This document shows positions 33,162 to 45,927 of a DNA stretch of 64,000 nucleotides, piece after piece. The stretch covers positions 124,001-188,000 of the forward strand of contig LSRY02000019.1 of the NCBI GenBank assembly GCA_001643675.2, read 5' to 3'. The position numbers and the translations under genes are program-made. The notes under the pieces are model-generated. The model ran no database searches and had not been told where the DNA came from. It was given only the letters and a program-made list of their open reading frames with translations. This DNA comes from Monocercomonoides exilis (lineage: Eukaryota; Preaxostyla; Oxymonadida; Polymastigidae). Every line of letters begins with the position of its first letter. The stretch's first letter is position 1.

Positions 33162-34577
33162 ATGATATTGGTGAAATTTGGAGTGCTCCTTCAGCTTATT
33201 TTATTATCTTCTGTGAGGAGCAATGTTATACCTACCCATCATGAAACCGATGCAATTTGTGATTTATCGCAGCCTGATCCTGAAAAATTGATCCTTTCTG
33301 CTTCTTTGCCAGAAGAGAAAAAATGGAAAATTGATGCTGCATACATTAATTTCAATGCCCATCATCTTCCAGAAATAATTTCATCAAAAACACATGAAAT
33401 CGTTGGAATCGACTTTTTGGGCGGGAAGATTCCATCCGATGATAGACATCTTGCACCTTCCGCTCCGGTTGACTTAGCTCTGTATTTTGAAAAAGCATCT
33501 GCTCCAAGTTTTGTTCCAAGCAAATCTCTTGAACTCTTGTTTGATCATTTTCCCGCTCATGAAGGAAGAAAACCAATCGTATGTAAATAAAATTAAATAA
33601 TGTTTTCTTGAAATTTTTTTTTTCAAATCATTTCTTCTTCTTCTTCTTTCTTTAATCCTTTTTTTGCACACGTTTCAATAAATGTTTATTTTATTTTATT
33701 ATTTTAGAATGCATATGTGGCAGCTTCCAATGATAAAGAAGAACAACTTTTTGAGGTGACATTTGATAATGATGATCTTTTGAGAATTCATCCAACAGAT
33801 AAAAAGAAACCATTAACAACAACAACTGAGCATAGCACTTTTAGTGAAGAGAACACGATTGTTGAATCTCACTTTGAAGATGACGCAGATGCAGCGAATA
33901 AAGAAGTTGAAGCGATTGATGAGGAGATTGATAGATTTAAAGAAGTGGCAGATAACATTCAAATCCCCCGATGTTTGATTTCAACAGACGGGGAAAGATT
34001 TTATGCTGGAGAGTGGAAAGAAGATCATTGCATATTTAAAGTTGATTCTGATGATGCATATATTGTGCATGTAGTTGAAGGTTTGTTCGAAAAATATCAC
34101 TAAAGCACTCAAATATTATTATTTCTTTTCATAGATGATGAAGAAGCAGATAATTGGGCTCAAATCGAGGAAGATGGAGACATTTATTATGTAATGTTGG
34201 ACGAGGATGAGGATGAAGAAGAAGATGATGACGATGATGAGCTTGAGGCAGAAATAAAAATGAAAAATCTTTTTGGAAACAGAAGTGAGCGAAAGAAGAA
34301 AAGATATGCAAAGAAGTTGAAGAGAAAAATGAGAAAAGTTGAAAGAAAGCAGAAAAAGTTACTTCGAAAGCAGAAAAAACTGGATAAAAAAGAAGCAAAA
34401 ATTGACAAAAAAGCTGCAAAGAAAGGAGTTGAACAAGAATTGTATAAAAAACCCCAAAGAACAGTTCTTAGACAATTCACAGCAACACCACAGCCACACC
34501 AAGAAAAATCCAAATATTCCTCTCGTTCTGCACCACCACCTCCTCCTCCATCATTAACTACCCCAAATCGAGAATAG
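33162..34577 (+). CDS. Secreted or ER-lumen protein with acidic and strongly basic C-terminal segments, three exons
   Basis: Exons 33162-33578, 33708-34080 and 34135-34577; introns of 129 bp (GTATGT to TTTTAG) and 54 bp (GTTTGT to CATAG) keep the frame, giving 410 residues and a TAG stop. The N-terminus (MILVKFGVLLQLILLSSVRS) is a typical signal peptide with likely cleavage near residue 20. The body is globular and unassigned. Exon 3 starts with an acidic run (DEDEDEEEDDDDDE), followed by a Lys/Arg helix of about 70 residues and a Pro-rich end (PPPPPPS). Acidic runs in lumenal proteins often bind calcium, but here that is only a possibility. No membrane span or KDEL-like end is seen. Confidence 0.75.
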
Positions 34578-34965
34578 AAAACATGAAAAACGAAACCAAT
34601 AAAGAGAAACAGAAAAAGATTTTTTGGTTCAACTTTAAAAAAAGATGGTGAACAAATATTAATGCTGAAAGCTTTGTTGAATATCATTCTTGGGGGTTAG
34701 TTTTTCTTTTTACAAATTGTTGTTTGCTATTTTTTATTTGCATGATATAAAAATATGACTATTTTAACACATATTTTTTATTTTTTTGTTTTTGAAATTT
34801 AATATTGGGTGCACCGGAAAATGAACGATTCACATTTTGCTCATTTTTGAATAAAAACAGGCAATATATTGCATGTGTGTGGTTCCATCTTTTTGATATT
34901 TTGCATCTGTTTTGTTCTTTTATTTGTTGGTGTTAATCATGTTGATTAAAGATATTAACCTGTAA
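34578..34965. other. Intergenic spacer
   Basis: AT-rich spacer between two plus-strand genes. Nothing recognised. Confidence 0.5.
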
Positions 34966-37900
34966 ATGTCTTTATTGTCCCATTTGTCTCTTTCATCATC
35001 TTCGCGCTCACAGAATGTGTCTTTTAGCACACATAAGCATACAGCAAATGATTTTCGCGGAACAAATTCAGGTACTTATCATTCTGAGAGGGAAATAACT
35101 CCATATGATCAATTGAAAAAAACTGCAGGTTTGCCAAATGGATATCTCATGAAACTTTCTCTGAAATAATTTTATGCATAAAATTAAAGAAAAAATTCTT
35201 CAACAGCAATTGAGTAGTAAGACTATCAGTGAAGCAACTGTATGATGAATACATATTCGTTTTATTTTCAAATTTTATCTTTGCTAAAGCACGAAAAACT
35301 CAAAAGATCAGAAGAAAGAATAGAACACTTGGAAGGGAAAATCAAATTATTCCAATCTGATAGAGCAAAATTACAAGCCATCAACAAAGCTTGCCATCAA
35401 AAGATTATAGCTTTGGAAGATAATTTAGATGCGACAAGATCTGTTTGCAATAACCTCAATGACTTTTGCGCTCAAACGGAGAGGAAAATACAAGAATTAC
35501 AATTAAGGAGAAATGAAATGGAAAAATTCATAACTTTTTTGAGAACTGAGTTAACTAACTTAAATAAAACGCTTTCTTCGAGTAAAGAATATGAAGCAAT
35601 GCTCACTGAAGATTTGAACGCGCAAATAAAGAATGTTGCGGAGCTGACAAATGAGTTAAACAAAACAAAAGAAGAAAAATTGAAAGTTAATAGCGAACTC
35701 GTTAATACAAAATTACAATTAGGTTTCATTTAATTTCTTGACTTTTTTTATAATTATTTTGTCTTTATTTATTGGAAATTATTTGATGAAAACATATCTT
35801 TTATGCACTTTTCCTCTAATAAATTTCCTTAGAGCAAACAACTGAAGAGTATCATAAAACGCTTTCAGTATTATCCGAGACTCGTCAAAAACTTGTGATT
35901 ACTGAACAACAAAATTTGCATTTAATTGACCAATGTTCTTCACAACAAAAGGAAATAAAAGAAGCCCAAGTTTGCTAATATTTTAATAAACCGGATTTTT
36001 TTTAATATGAAATATTTATATATATAAATTTTGCAATGATAAAACAGGACTTAAACGATAGGCTATCTGTTTCATTAAAATTTGAAACAGAAAAGAATGA
36101 ACAAGCTGTGTTGAAATTATCAACATTGGAAGATGATTTAAAAAATTTGAAGGAGATTGAGAAAGCAAAAGAAATTGAGCTAGTAAACGAGAAACAAAGG
36201 TTTGACAACTTAATTTAAGTAATAGTTTTCATTTTTTTGAATTCATATTTTCTGCTTTTTTATATTTTTTCAATGAAATACTCCACAACACATAAACGAA
36301 GATGTGAATCTCTTCAATCATCTTTGACTACATTGATGGAACAAAAAATTGAATTGGAGGATAATTTGTCAAAAGAAAAAACAGAATCATCAGCGCTTCG
36401 CCAATGTAATGAGGAATTAATAAGAAATGTGGCTCAAAAGAACGAAGAACTTGCTCAATTATCACAAAAAGTGAAGCTCACTGAAGATTTGGTCAATGAA
36501 GAAAGAAAAGAGAAATCTGAAATGATTGAAGAGATCAAAACAATCAAAGACGAAGCAAACAAAATGGAGAAAATGGCACAAGAAATTCAGATAAAATGGA
36601 ATAAAACTGAGACAGAAAAGAATAAAGAAAAAGAACAACTGCAACAAAAAAATAATGCGCTTGATAAAGAAATTACGCAATTGGAAGAAAAGCTGCAAGT
36701 AATAGAAGTTTGTAAAATATAAAAATTTTTGATGTAATATTGTTAATATTTAATATTTCTCATAGAATGAAAGAACAGAACTTGAAAAATTGAATCATGG
36801 CTTAAAAGAGGAATCAAAAGAAAATTCGGAACAATTAGAACTACTCAGAAAAGAGTCGGAAAAAAGAAAAGAACTTGAAGATAAAATTGGAGAACTTGAA
36901 GCTCAATTAAGCAAAGAAACGCTTGAGAGAGAACGAATAAAACAACAATTCGATCAAGAGTTGCAAAAGAAGGTTTCATAAATATTTATAAACAAAAAGG
37001 TCTTTGCTAAAAGAAATGCATTTATTTTTATTTCGATATTTTTAGAACGCGCTTGTTTCTGCATTGGAAAAAGGCTTTAAAGAATCATCATTGTCATCGC
37101 AAAATGCACTTGAAGAATTGAAATCCGAGAAAGAAAAGTTGAATGAAGAATGGGAAAGAAAGTATGAAGAAATGGAAAATGAAGCTGAAAAAATTAAACA
37201 AGAACTCAATGAAGAAAAGCGAAAAGTTGATGAGCTTACGAAAGAAGCGATGAAAAAAAGAGAGAAAGACAAAGCTGCTGCAAAAGAGAGAGCCAAAGAA
37301 GAAGAAACAAACAAAGAGAGAGAGAAGGTCATAAATGATAGTGAGAAATGGAAAGCCGAAGCTACAAAATTAAAGAAAGAAATTGAAAAACTGAAGGAAA
37401 AAGAAAAAGTTAAAGAGGAACAAAGAGAAAAAGAGCGAGAAATTGAAAGAGAAAAAGACTTTGAATTGAGGCTTTTGCAAAAGAAGGTGAAAGATAATGG
37501 CTTTGAAGCCACTCCAAATAGGAAAAGGAAATCTGAAAATGTTGAAAAAGATACTCCATCAGACAAAGGAAAGAAAAAAAGAAAGACATCTTTAGAGGAA
37601 CCAGAGAAAGATCGAGAAAAAGGCACGAAAAGAAAGTTGAATATGCTTTCAACTGAAGAGTTTTATGATGAATCACAAATTCAAAGTGAAAATGAAAGTG
37701 AAAGTGAATATGCTCGACATTTTACTCCAAGAAAGCGAATTGGAAAAAGTCAGCAAAAGGCAACTCACATGCATTCTATACCCTCTGACTCGGTAAGTTC
37801 AGATATTCGTTCACCTTCTTCTATCACTTCGTCAAGCAAAAATCAAACAGTTGATGGCTCACGCAAGAAAAAGCTGAAGGTGAATGATGACATAAATTCG

Positions 37901-38572
37901 GAGGATATTAATCAGGAAAATGCAAGCAACGACTTTTCGCTACCTGCTCCTGTTAGCCAAAAAGGCAAGATAACTTCAACAAAAAAATCAACATCTTCAA
38001 TTTTGCCTCTTGTTCCTCAGGCTGATACGATTATTCCACATATTCAAAGACCGTCATTTGCTTCTACACTCTCAACTACCTCTTCGTTGAAAACTCCCGT
38101 AACAAAATCTCAATCCTCGTCTCATTCTTTGCAGGACTCTTCAAATGTCACATCTGGATCAACTTCGACATCAGCGTTTTTAAGTGAAATGAATAACGCT
38201 CTGTCGAAAAGGGGAAGAATAATGAGAAAAGATGGTGGAATGTCAGCAATTTTGGCTAATTCGCCTTTAAAACCATCAAATATACAACTAGCTTCATTAT
38301 CACCTTTGCAGACATCTTCTTTGGCTATCACTTTGTCTTCTTCGATGCTTCCATCTGCATCTGTTCATTCTAAATCTGTCTCTTCTTCATCATCCACTCC
38401 AAATCTTAAATCTCCTTATTCAACTCTTTCAACAAGTTCCGTTATAAAAAGTCGAAAGAAGGCAATTGGAGATATTCCCTTTTCACTCGTGCCATCAAAA
38501 TCATCTCTTTTCTCAACAAGACGGACTGATTTTGAAGATTTGATGACTTCAGACGTGTTTGCTTTTGAATAA
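34966..38572 (+). CDS. Coiled-coil protein in eight exons with Ser-rich tail
   Basis: Inferred exons: 34966-35128, 35190-35239, 35290-35722, 35833-35969, 36048-36199, 36302-36707, 36766-36972 and 37046-38572. All seven introns (50-110 bp) begin GTTT or GTATG, end in AG, and join in phase to 1024 residues ending in TAA. Residues 1-55 are Ser-rich. About 70-667 form a continuous heptad coiled coil (Glu/Lys/Leu). The rest is Ser/Thr/Pro-rich with basic patches (TPRKRIGKSQQK) and ends FAFE. Head, long coil and Ser-rich tail resemble structural proteins of the cytoskeleton or chromosome axis, but no family motif is present. Its 3' end converges on the peptidase gene. Confidence 0.8.
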
Positions 38573-38991
38573 GAATGAAATTCTTGCTAAAGTTGTAAAG
38601 GTAGTATTTTTTTTGTACGCATTTTTATCTAACTCAAATTGTTATTTCTTTCTTTTCACTTTTTTCTCATACTCAATTTGCCTTTCTTAATTCTATTTGT
38701 CTTTTAAAAAAGTTTGTTCACTCAATTTTTTTTACCATCGTTTTTTCCATTTCTTTCACAAATACACTACGCTAATTGGATTTATGTTGTTGAAAGGTTG
38801 TATTTATTGTTAGATTCATTGAATATTATGAATGGATCAAATAAATTTTGTGTAAAATTCAAGAATCACAATTGAACGAACTTGTTGAATCATAAAAATA
38901 CTTCAAAAGAAGCAATAAAATAAAATGGCAATCGAATAAAGGCGATAGAGAAATAACATTATCACAAAAACAATGACTACAATTCACCCAC
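38573..38991. other. Convergent intergenic spacer
   Basis: The 3' flanks of the coiled-coil gene and the peptidase gene. AT-rich, no feature recognised. Confidence 0.5.
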
Positions 38992-41117
38992 TTAGCACTC
39001 TGCTTCGGGGAGAATAAACGTGCTGTCCTTTCTCATTTCAGTAAAGCTGGATGGGTACTTCAACGACCATCCATCTGCTAGCTCAATGACGCCTTTCTGC
39101 GAATCCGATGAAGCAGGCGTTGAAGATGAAGAGGATGATTGAGGTTGCTCTGATGGTGGAACAAGACTTGGGAATATCATTCCTCTTCCATGTATAGCAT
39201 CAGCTGACCTCATGACAATTTCTTCTTTCAGAGGATCTTCAAAGCAAAATTCACTAAACAGTTTTTCTGTGGCTGTTTATTAACAATTATTTATTTGAAT
39301 ATATGTGTTTAGAATTATGAAAAAAAAAAAGCACTTCAAACATGATCAATCTTCAATTTCAAACCTTTTTTATCCAGATTTGATTTGATGTCTTGAACGC
39401 GACCCAAAAAGCTCAAAACTGCGGGCTTCAATTTCTCTATCACGAGTTGGAACTTCTTCACTTTTTTCGCTGTTTTGGACGAACCTGACAAATTATCTTC
39501 CTTCTTTTCACCGTTCTCTTCTTCTTCTTCTTCTTCGATGATTAAAATCGAGCCATTTCTCTGGAAGTAGTGGAACATAACGGTTCTTGCCTTTTGGTGT
39601 GCTTGAACAAGAGCATACTTCAGGGAGACGATCATCGAGGCCAGCATCTGATAATGTGCAGCCATTGCCTCCTTCTGGCTAATAATGCCCTTTTCAAGAC
39701 AGTAAAACACGCCGTACATTCCAAACAGCTCTGCTCTCAGCTCTTCCAGCGCATTGTACTCTGATCCAATCTCTATCTCCGGGTTCACACTGCGCTTGGC
39801 CGGGTCCGTTGCTTGGCCCGTCGTGTGGCCGATTTCGTGGATCATCGAGTGGATGGTGCTTCCGATGGTAAGATGCTCCTCCAGGTCATGGAATATCTGC
39901 TTGGGGAAAAAGAGACGAGATATAAGATTCTTAGAGACCTTCTCCATGGTTGCGCCGGTGTTGACGTAAAACATGTTGACTGCCCCTAAATTCTTTTTCA
40001 GCCATTCATCGTTGGGCAAGCATTGAGCAACTGTCGTATACGGTGCCGTTGCATAATCTCCGGTCCACCTCACAACATCGACTGCACGCAAATGGAGATC
40101 TAAATCTCCTTTAATTTCCTTTCTGAAGCCATCAGATGGGGCTTCCCTTTCCATAATCGAAGCTTCTGTTCTCAGCCTTGAAACAAGTGAATCCAAAGTT
40201 GTGTTTTTCACCATTACAGAAGCAGATGGTGAACCCTTAATACTCTTCCAATCGTCCATATATACTTCAAGTGCAGTAGAAAGTACTAAATCGATCTTAT
40301 AGTCACTTTTAATCCATAGAGAATCAGCTACAAGTCGTGCTTCTTTGCTCCCAGTTTCCAATTCCAAAATCTTTGCATCCAAATACAAGCAAAAACTAAC
40401 ATTATCGCATTCTTTTCTGGCCATTCTTAATTTCTGTGCAATTGCTTGGCACTGAGTCCGATATTTTTGTTCAAAAGGAATTATTTCAATTTTCCCTTCA
40501 TTGCGTCGAATAAATGTGTTTGGCTGCTTTGCCGTCTCAGGAAGAGATTCAAATTCAGAATCGCTTAGATCTTTTGGATAATAGCATCCTTTATCGGAAA
40601 TAGTTACTAAATCAAAAAAGTAGGGTTTTAAAACATCTTGATCGAAAGTTGAAATTCCAACTTGACCTGATGATTTTTAAAAAAATATTATTCAATTATT
40701 ATAAAAAATTTTTTCTTTATAAAAAATATGTTAGAAAAGGATACTCATTATGTTCGTGCAACGGTCTGTTGGTATGTTCAGTAGATGATTTTTCTTTGGT
40801 ATTGAAGAAATAGGAGAGTTTTGCAACAAAAATATTGTTTTGTAGCTACGTAATGAAGAAAGCTCTTCCGGAGTAATATCGGGGCATTTCATCATTTTAT
40901 CAACTGATTTTAATATCATTGATGCATTTTCGTCTGACATATCAAGAAAAATTGAATTCATCAAATCAGCAGCATCGCATAAATATTTCAGTACAAGTAA
41001 TTCTTTTCCATTAAATGATGATAAATCAACTTCGCAGTTAGCAAATGCAGCATTAAATTCTTTCTCTCCTTTTTGTTGATATTGTACTCTTTCTTCGTCA
41101 CACCCAAGATTGTTCAT
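38992..41117 (-). CDS. Dipeptidyl-peptidase III (peptidase family M49), bacterial-type layout, three exons
   Basis: Exons 41117-40745, 40666-39365 and 39272-38992; introns of 78 bp (GTATCC to TCAG) and 92 bp (GTTTGA to ACAG) splice in phase to 651 residues with a TAA stop. The zinc motif is HEIGH (residues 401-405) in MIHEIGHTTGQ, and the second motif is EELRAE (432-437), supplying the third zinc ligand. M49 enzymes release dipeptides from peptide N-termini, usually in the cytosol. The classic eukaryotic motif is the hexapeptide HELLGH; a pentapeptide HExxH is known in some bacterial M49 members, so this copy looks bacterial in type. The end (FTEMRKDS) also fits bacterial M49 C-termini. A GTG at 41135 is in frame, but I chose the ATG. 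A hAT transposon is inserted 93 bp upstream. Confidence 0.88.
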
Positions 41118-41209
41118 ATCCAGATCAATAATCACCCATAAATAATATTTTAATAAAAATGATTTTATTTTTCTTTTGGATATTGTTTTTATTTCATGTT
41201 GATATGGTA

Positions 41210-41217
41210 AATAGAAT
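41210..41217. repeat. Left target-site duplication of the hAT element (AATAGAAT)
   Basis: The 8-bp AATAGAAT abuts the left end of the element and recurs at 48055-48062 beside the right end; the match extends to ten bases (TAAATAGAAT) if the TSD is allowed to slide. Eight base pairs is the hAT family length. Confidence 0.85.
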
Positions 41218-41480
41218 TAAGCCTGTCTGACCTGACAAGTTTTTTTTTGGGTCAGTGACAAATTGACGGACGAGTCATTTTGACTTGTCATTTCCCATAT
41301 TATATTCAAATATATTTCCCTTTCAATGAAAAAACAAAATGGAATGTTAAATGAAATCCATTCAATAATTTACTGAATTGAAAAAATTTTTTGTCAAATT
41401 TTGATCATATTTGTTACAAAGTGTCAGTTGCGGATATATAATAGATTTTAAAACATAAATCAACTCATTTTTTCGTCTCA

Positions 41481-44309
41481 ATGGCTGTTAATCGTTCGTT
41501 ACTTATTAAAGAACTTCCCATTGGACTCCAAAAATCATTAGAGGACATTTCAATCGTGTGCGATAATAGCAATCATGGAATTCTTGACATAATTATTATT
41601 TTTTTTTTTAAATCGAGAAAAATGCATTCGAAAAAAAAATGGACGAGTTGGATAAAGCGAATTGTTGTTTTGTTCAATTGGAATTAGCTTCAACCGATGA
41701 GGATGTTCAATGTTTCAATGATTCGTATATATATATAATAATAACGACTTTTCTTTTCTTTTATCCATTAAATAAACTCATTGCCACAGGCTTCAAGCAT
41801 CCAAATAGACCTGAAGAAATCATGTCTCAAATTCATTAAAAAATTCAAAATGATCTCTTATGGATTTGCTGCTATCGAGTTAAATCAGATTTCAAAACAA
41901 AAGCTGATGGGCACAGAATGTTTTAGTGTCCCAACGAAAAGAAGGGATATGCATGCGGATGTTCAGGCAGAGAAACTTCAGCTGCAGTCAAACAACACAA
42001 ATGTGCATTGTTGTCAACAACGTTGGACTTTTGGATCAATAAAAAACAAAAAGAAGTTCGACAAACCATTATTTCTATTAAAGAGCACAACCAGTCTTTT
42101 AAAGACAACAAACAATTGACAGATCAATTTTTAGATTTAGTTTCCAGATGCAATATATCGTTCTTGTCAGCGGGGTCATCTGAGTTTAACTCATTTGTGA
42201 AGAGTTTGATTCAAAAGGCACAAACAAATCCGACTGCTGAATATACAGAAATATTTCCGTATTTATCAAAGTGGAAAATAAAAAGACTAATAAGCGAAAA
42301 GAAGGCAACAGCAATTCGAGAAAGATCCAGATTAATAAAGGACAAATACATAGCTTTGAAGATCGATGGAGGGAAAATCGTAAATAAATAGTGCATTATT
42401 ATTTCATATCTTATTCATGCAGAAAAATCAACTCCTGGATTTTGGAGCCTTTAACCAGCATGTCATTCTTCTGATGATTATAAAAATCTTGCTGAAATGT
42501 GCATCTCGGAGATTGCAAAATGCGGTGGTGAAGTCAGAAGCATTTGTAGTGACGGCTTGGCAGCTCAAAAAAAAGCATTTCAAGATTCATCACACAATTC
42601 TGATAGAGAAATCGATTTATTGAACTTTAATGTCAAACCTTTTCATGTTTATTGTTTTAATCATTTAATCAACTTAACAATCACACATTCTTTTCAAGAA
42701 GTCCCATTTCTTAAATCAATCAAGGATATTATTATTGAGTTCTCAAAATTATCAAGGAGCTCATCAAAACAACGGATGTTACCTACAAAATGCCCAACAT
42801 TCATACTTCCGAGATGGTTGTGCCTGACAGATATTTGCTTGTTCATAAGGAAAAACAGAGAAATTATATTGGAATCGAAGCTGATGGACAGCCAGAGTAT
42901 TATTAATGCAATTAAAGCGGAAATTTTGTTATTCCCTTTAAAAAAGTTGCATTTGTTTTTTGAAGATGACAACAGCAAGCTTGGAAATGTTTTTCCAAAA
43001 ATTCTGGAGGCAATGTCTTTTTTCAATAACCTTTTCGAATTAAGCCCTTTTCGTTCCGATCATTGGCATATTGCAATTGTGAACGTTTGGATATATCTGT
43101 TCAACTACACTTTGGAAGGCGAAAGATGGGATCTAATTGCACTCGCTTATGCATTAACACCAGAAGGAAAAAATAAACTTATCAGTGATGATTTTTGTCG
43201 TATGTTTTTTAATTCAGAAGAAACGAGAAAAGATAGTTTGTTCAAACATTTGAATATTCTCATAATTGATTGTTTCTTTCTTCCCCATTTTTGAACTCAA
43301 TAAACAACATTTCAACTGTTTTCTAGATCGAGCATCATCATCATCTGTTCCCTCATCATCACAGAATAAGGAAACATCTATTGGAAGGTGCTTTTCAAAA
43401 GAAAAAGAATCAACAGCTTTTCCCTTGTCTGTGAGAAGATTTAAAAAGGCATTATCAACGATTTTGAGAGACGAATCATCAACCGAGTATGTCCACCCGA
43501 GTTCGAACAAGCAACAAATTGAGGAAGAGCAAGATTCAGTAACATCATCATCGAAGCACATCCAGAAAGAAATTGAAAATCTCTTGTTAATTGTTTCACA
43601 ATTTGAGAAGAAAGAAATTTCTTATTCACATATGCGAGAAGAAGCTATTATTTCAGAAAAAGAAAATACAGCAGATTATCTTGGACTAACTGAGGCAGAG
43701 GAGCAATCAGAAAATGACGAATATGATGAAATATTAAATGATGAAGCTTCAACCCTTGTTGAAACAAGATCTTCTCTTATATCTTCTCAAGAAACGCTCA
43801 GTGACGAATCGGATTATCATGCCATAAGCGACTTCTACAAAGATGTTTCCCATGAAGACGAAGATGATGTGATTTTTGCAGGCACAAATAAAAAACTTCA
43901 AGTTATTCACGAAATTACAAAGCGGAAGGAAAATGAAGCTGTCGATTCAATTAGGACGTCAATTGCATCAAATTGGTATTTCAGAATATTTAAATCATTT
44001 AATTCTTTTATCAAAAATTCATTGGGGCAGTTAACTGAGGAAACTAGAGAAAAATTCGCATCGTTATTTAAAACTCACACACTTACTGCAACATCAGTTG
44101 GTGTCCTTGAGAGTTTACCAGTATACTACAGTCATATTGCATCGCTTGGTGAAGCGGAAACAGTTTATGTCAACATTTGTTTTTGCATTGCAACATCTCC
44201 TTGTAGCGAATCCGCCTGTGAACGACTTTTTTCAAGATTAAAGCGAATCTTCGGTGATCATAGACATTCGCTTTCCTTTGATTCGCTAAATTCGTTGCTT
44301 CTCTTGTGA
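41481..44309 (+). pseudogene. hAT transposase, four exons, with four in-frame TAA/TAG codons
   Basis: Inferred exons: 41481-41555, 41618-41711, 41790-43235 and 43327-44309; the introns (62, 78 and 91 bp) have GT-AG ends and all phases fit, giving 866 codons ending in TGA. Exon 3 holds TAA 41837, TAG 41924, TAG 42389 and TAA 42452, but no TGA and no frameshift. Recognisable parts are a Cys/His-rich N-terminal region (CPNEKKGYACGCSG) like BED fingers, the RNase-H core (YIALKIDGG, then ICSDGLAAQKKAF and CFNHLINL), and the hAT dimerisation end (SESACERLFSRLKRIFGDHRHSL). Under the standard code it is a dead gene. If TAR encodes an amino acid, such as Gln in some oxymonads, it would be intact. The TAG at 41924 alone could instead end a cryptic 48-bp intron. 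Confidence 0.8.
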
Positions 44310-44586
44310 ATAACATTTACAAATCATTCGTTTTGAAATCAAATAACCATCGTTTGTTATTTTTCACTTCTTTCAAATGATTGAGTTATTTCACATTTCA
44401 TTTAATGAAAATCAAAAATTGAATTCCTAAAAAACAACTATTATTTTTGCAAAACAAGAACATCTTATTTGACATGAGAATAATTCAGTAGTATGTGATT
44501 ATGAGAAAAAAAAACGATGAGATAAAAAAAAATCAGTCTTATCAAATGATCTTGATTCATGTTTATTATAAACTGATTATGAAACA

Positions 44587-45187
44587 TCATTTAACAACGA
44601 ATGGTATTCTAAAGCTGGAAAATTAAACTATTGTGCAAAGAAAGACATTGAAAAAAGAATAGATGGGAAATGCAACAACATGAGAAGCAATAGAGATTGT
44701 GGCAAAGGCGCTTTGGGTTGCAATGTTGAGGATAATGGATGTGATTCTGTTTTTTGAAGCAATTGCACTGAAGGTGTTGGTGGAGCGAGAAGAGGCAGAG
44801 GAAGGAGAAAGGGGAATGATGAAAAAGGTGTCTTTCCGAAAGAAATAAGGTAGTTTATAGAAAGAATCAAACTGAATCTGACGCAACTGAAAAAAGCAAA
44901 GATCCACTGGTTGTTGAGGTGCATGACTTGCTGGGCTGAGGTTTGTAAAAGAGGAAGCAGATGTGGCAAAAGCATAGAGCTTGCAGCAAACCGCAGAAAT
45001 TGAATTGTGATGTGCTTTGTTGGTTGATGGAATTCTACAAAAGATTTCAAGTGCATAAGACAGTTAGAGAGAAGCGGCAGACAAGTATTTAAGAATAGCT
45101 GTTGATGAAATCATAGAAGGATTAAGAAAATGTGAGAAAATTTTTGAAGATGGAGATGAATGTTTAATGATCAGAGAGGATCAAGTG
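44587..45187 (-). other. Unassigned minus-strand frame inside the hAT element
   Basis: After a TGA near 45186, one frame stays free of TGA down to the TGA at 44587-44589, with internal TAA codons near 45069 and 44623. Its product (for example LRQIQFDSFYKLPYFFRKD) is protein-like but Phe/Ser-rich and matches no family I know. It may be cargo of the transposon or chance. Confidence 0.3.
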
Positions 45188-45261
45188 AGAGAGGACAGAA
45201 ATTATGAGAGGGCTTTGGAAATGAAAAAAAGGAAAGAGATATGGGAAGTGCCTGGAGATGG

Positions 45262-45927
45262 TCATGAAGAAGAAAAAGAGAAGATGAGAGGAACATATAA
45301 GGAGGACCCGTCTGTTTTGTGAAAGAGCGGTGCTGAAGCTGACAAAGTGCAAACTTTCACTTTGAGTGAAGATACAGAAATAAGGATGGCTTTGAGGATT
45401 TATAAGAAGAAAAAGAAATAACTTCTTTTTTTTTGTTTATCTTCCTTCAAAACATTCAAATGAGGGAGAGAAACAGGAGAGTCTGGAAAGTTCAAGAAAG
45501 AATCAGAAGGAGAAGGACGATTAGAGAATGAGATGTTGAAGCATTAGAGAAGAGAAGAGAAGAGAAGAGAAGGAAGAAGAAGAAGAAGAAGAAGAAGAGA
45601 CATGATCAGAGAGCAACTGGCCGGTAATAGCGAGAAAGAAGGGGGAAAATCTCTGTATTGTTCATTCTTTGTGAAGAAGATGAAAGAGACAGATCTTAGT
45701 TCGTTCAACTTATTTTGAGTGGTTGCATAGATGAGGGCATGCAAAGGAAAAGGATTGAAGAGGAAGGAGAAGTCAAGTGTGAATGGAGGGCTTGATAGGA
45801 GAGTAAAAAAATGGAAAGGAGAGCCCAATTGAGAAGAAGAAGAAGAAGTATTAAAAGCAGAAGAGAATGCTATTGAATCTGTGAATGAGGCAATTGCTCT
45901 GGAAAAATGTTTGTGTTTTCTTTTCAA
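45262..45927 (-). other. Unassigned minus-strand frame with two in-frame TAA codons inside the hAT element
   Basis: A 222-codon frame ends at TGA 45262-45264 and is interrupted only by TAA at 45544-45546 and 45400-45402. Both sides of each TAA read as sensible protein (for example DSFLNFPDSPVSLPHLNVL downstream of the first). It is rich in Ser, Phe and Leu, and a GAA-repeat lies within it. No family is recognised. It may be transposon cargo under the same code as the transposase. Confidence 0.35.

Noticed and set aside
42380-42420. Intron GTAAAT to TGCAG that would remove the TAG at 42389 in the hAT transposase
   Set aside because: It is only about 41 bp, and after splicing the downstream exon is in the wrong frame; reading straight through keeps the hAT core frame and similarity. 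It would also leave the TAA at 42452.
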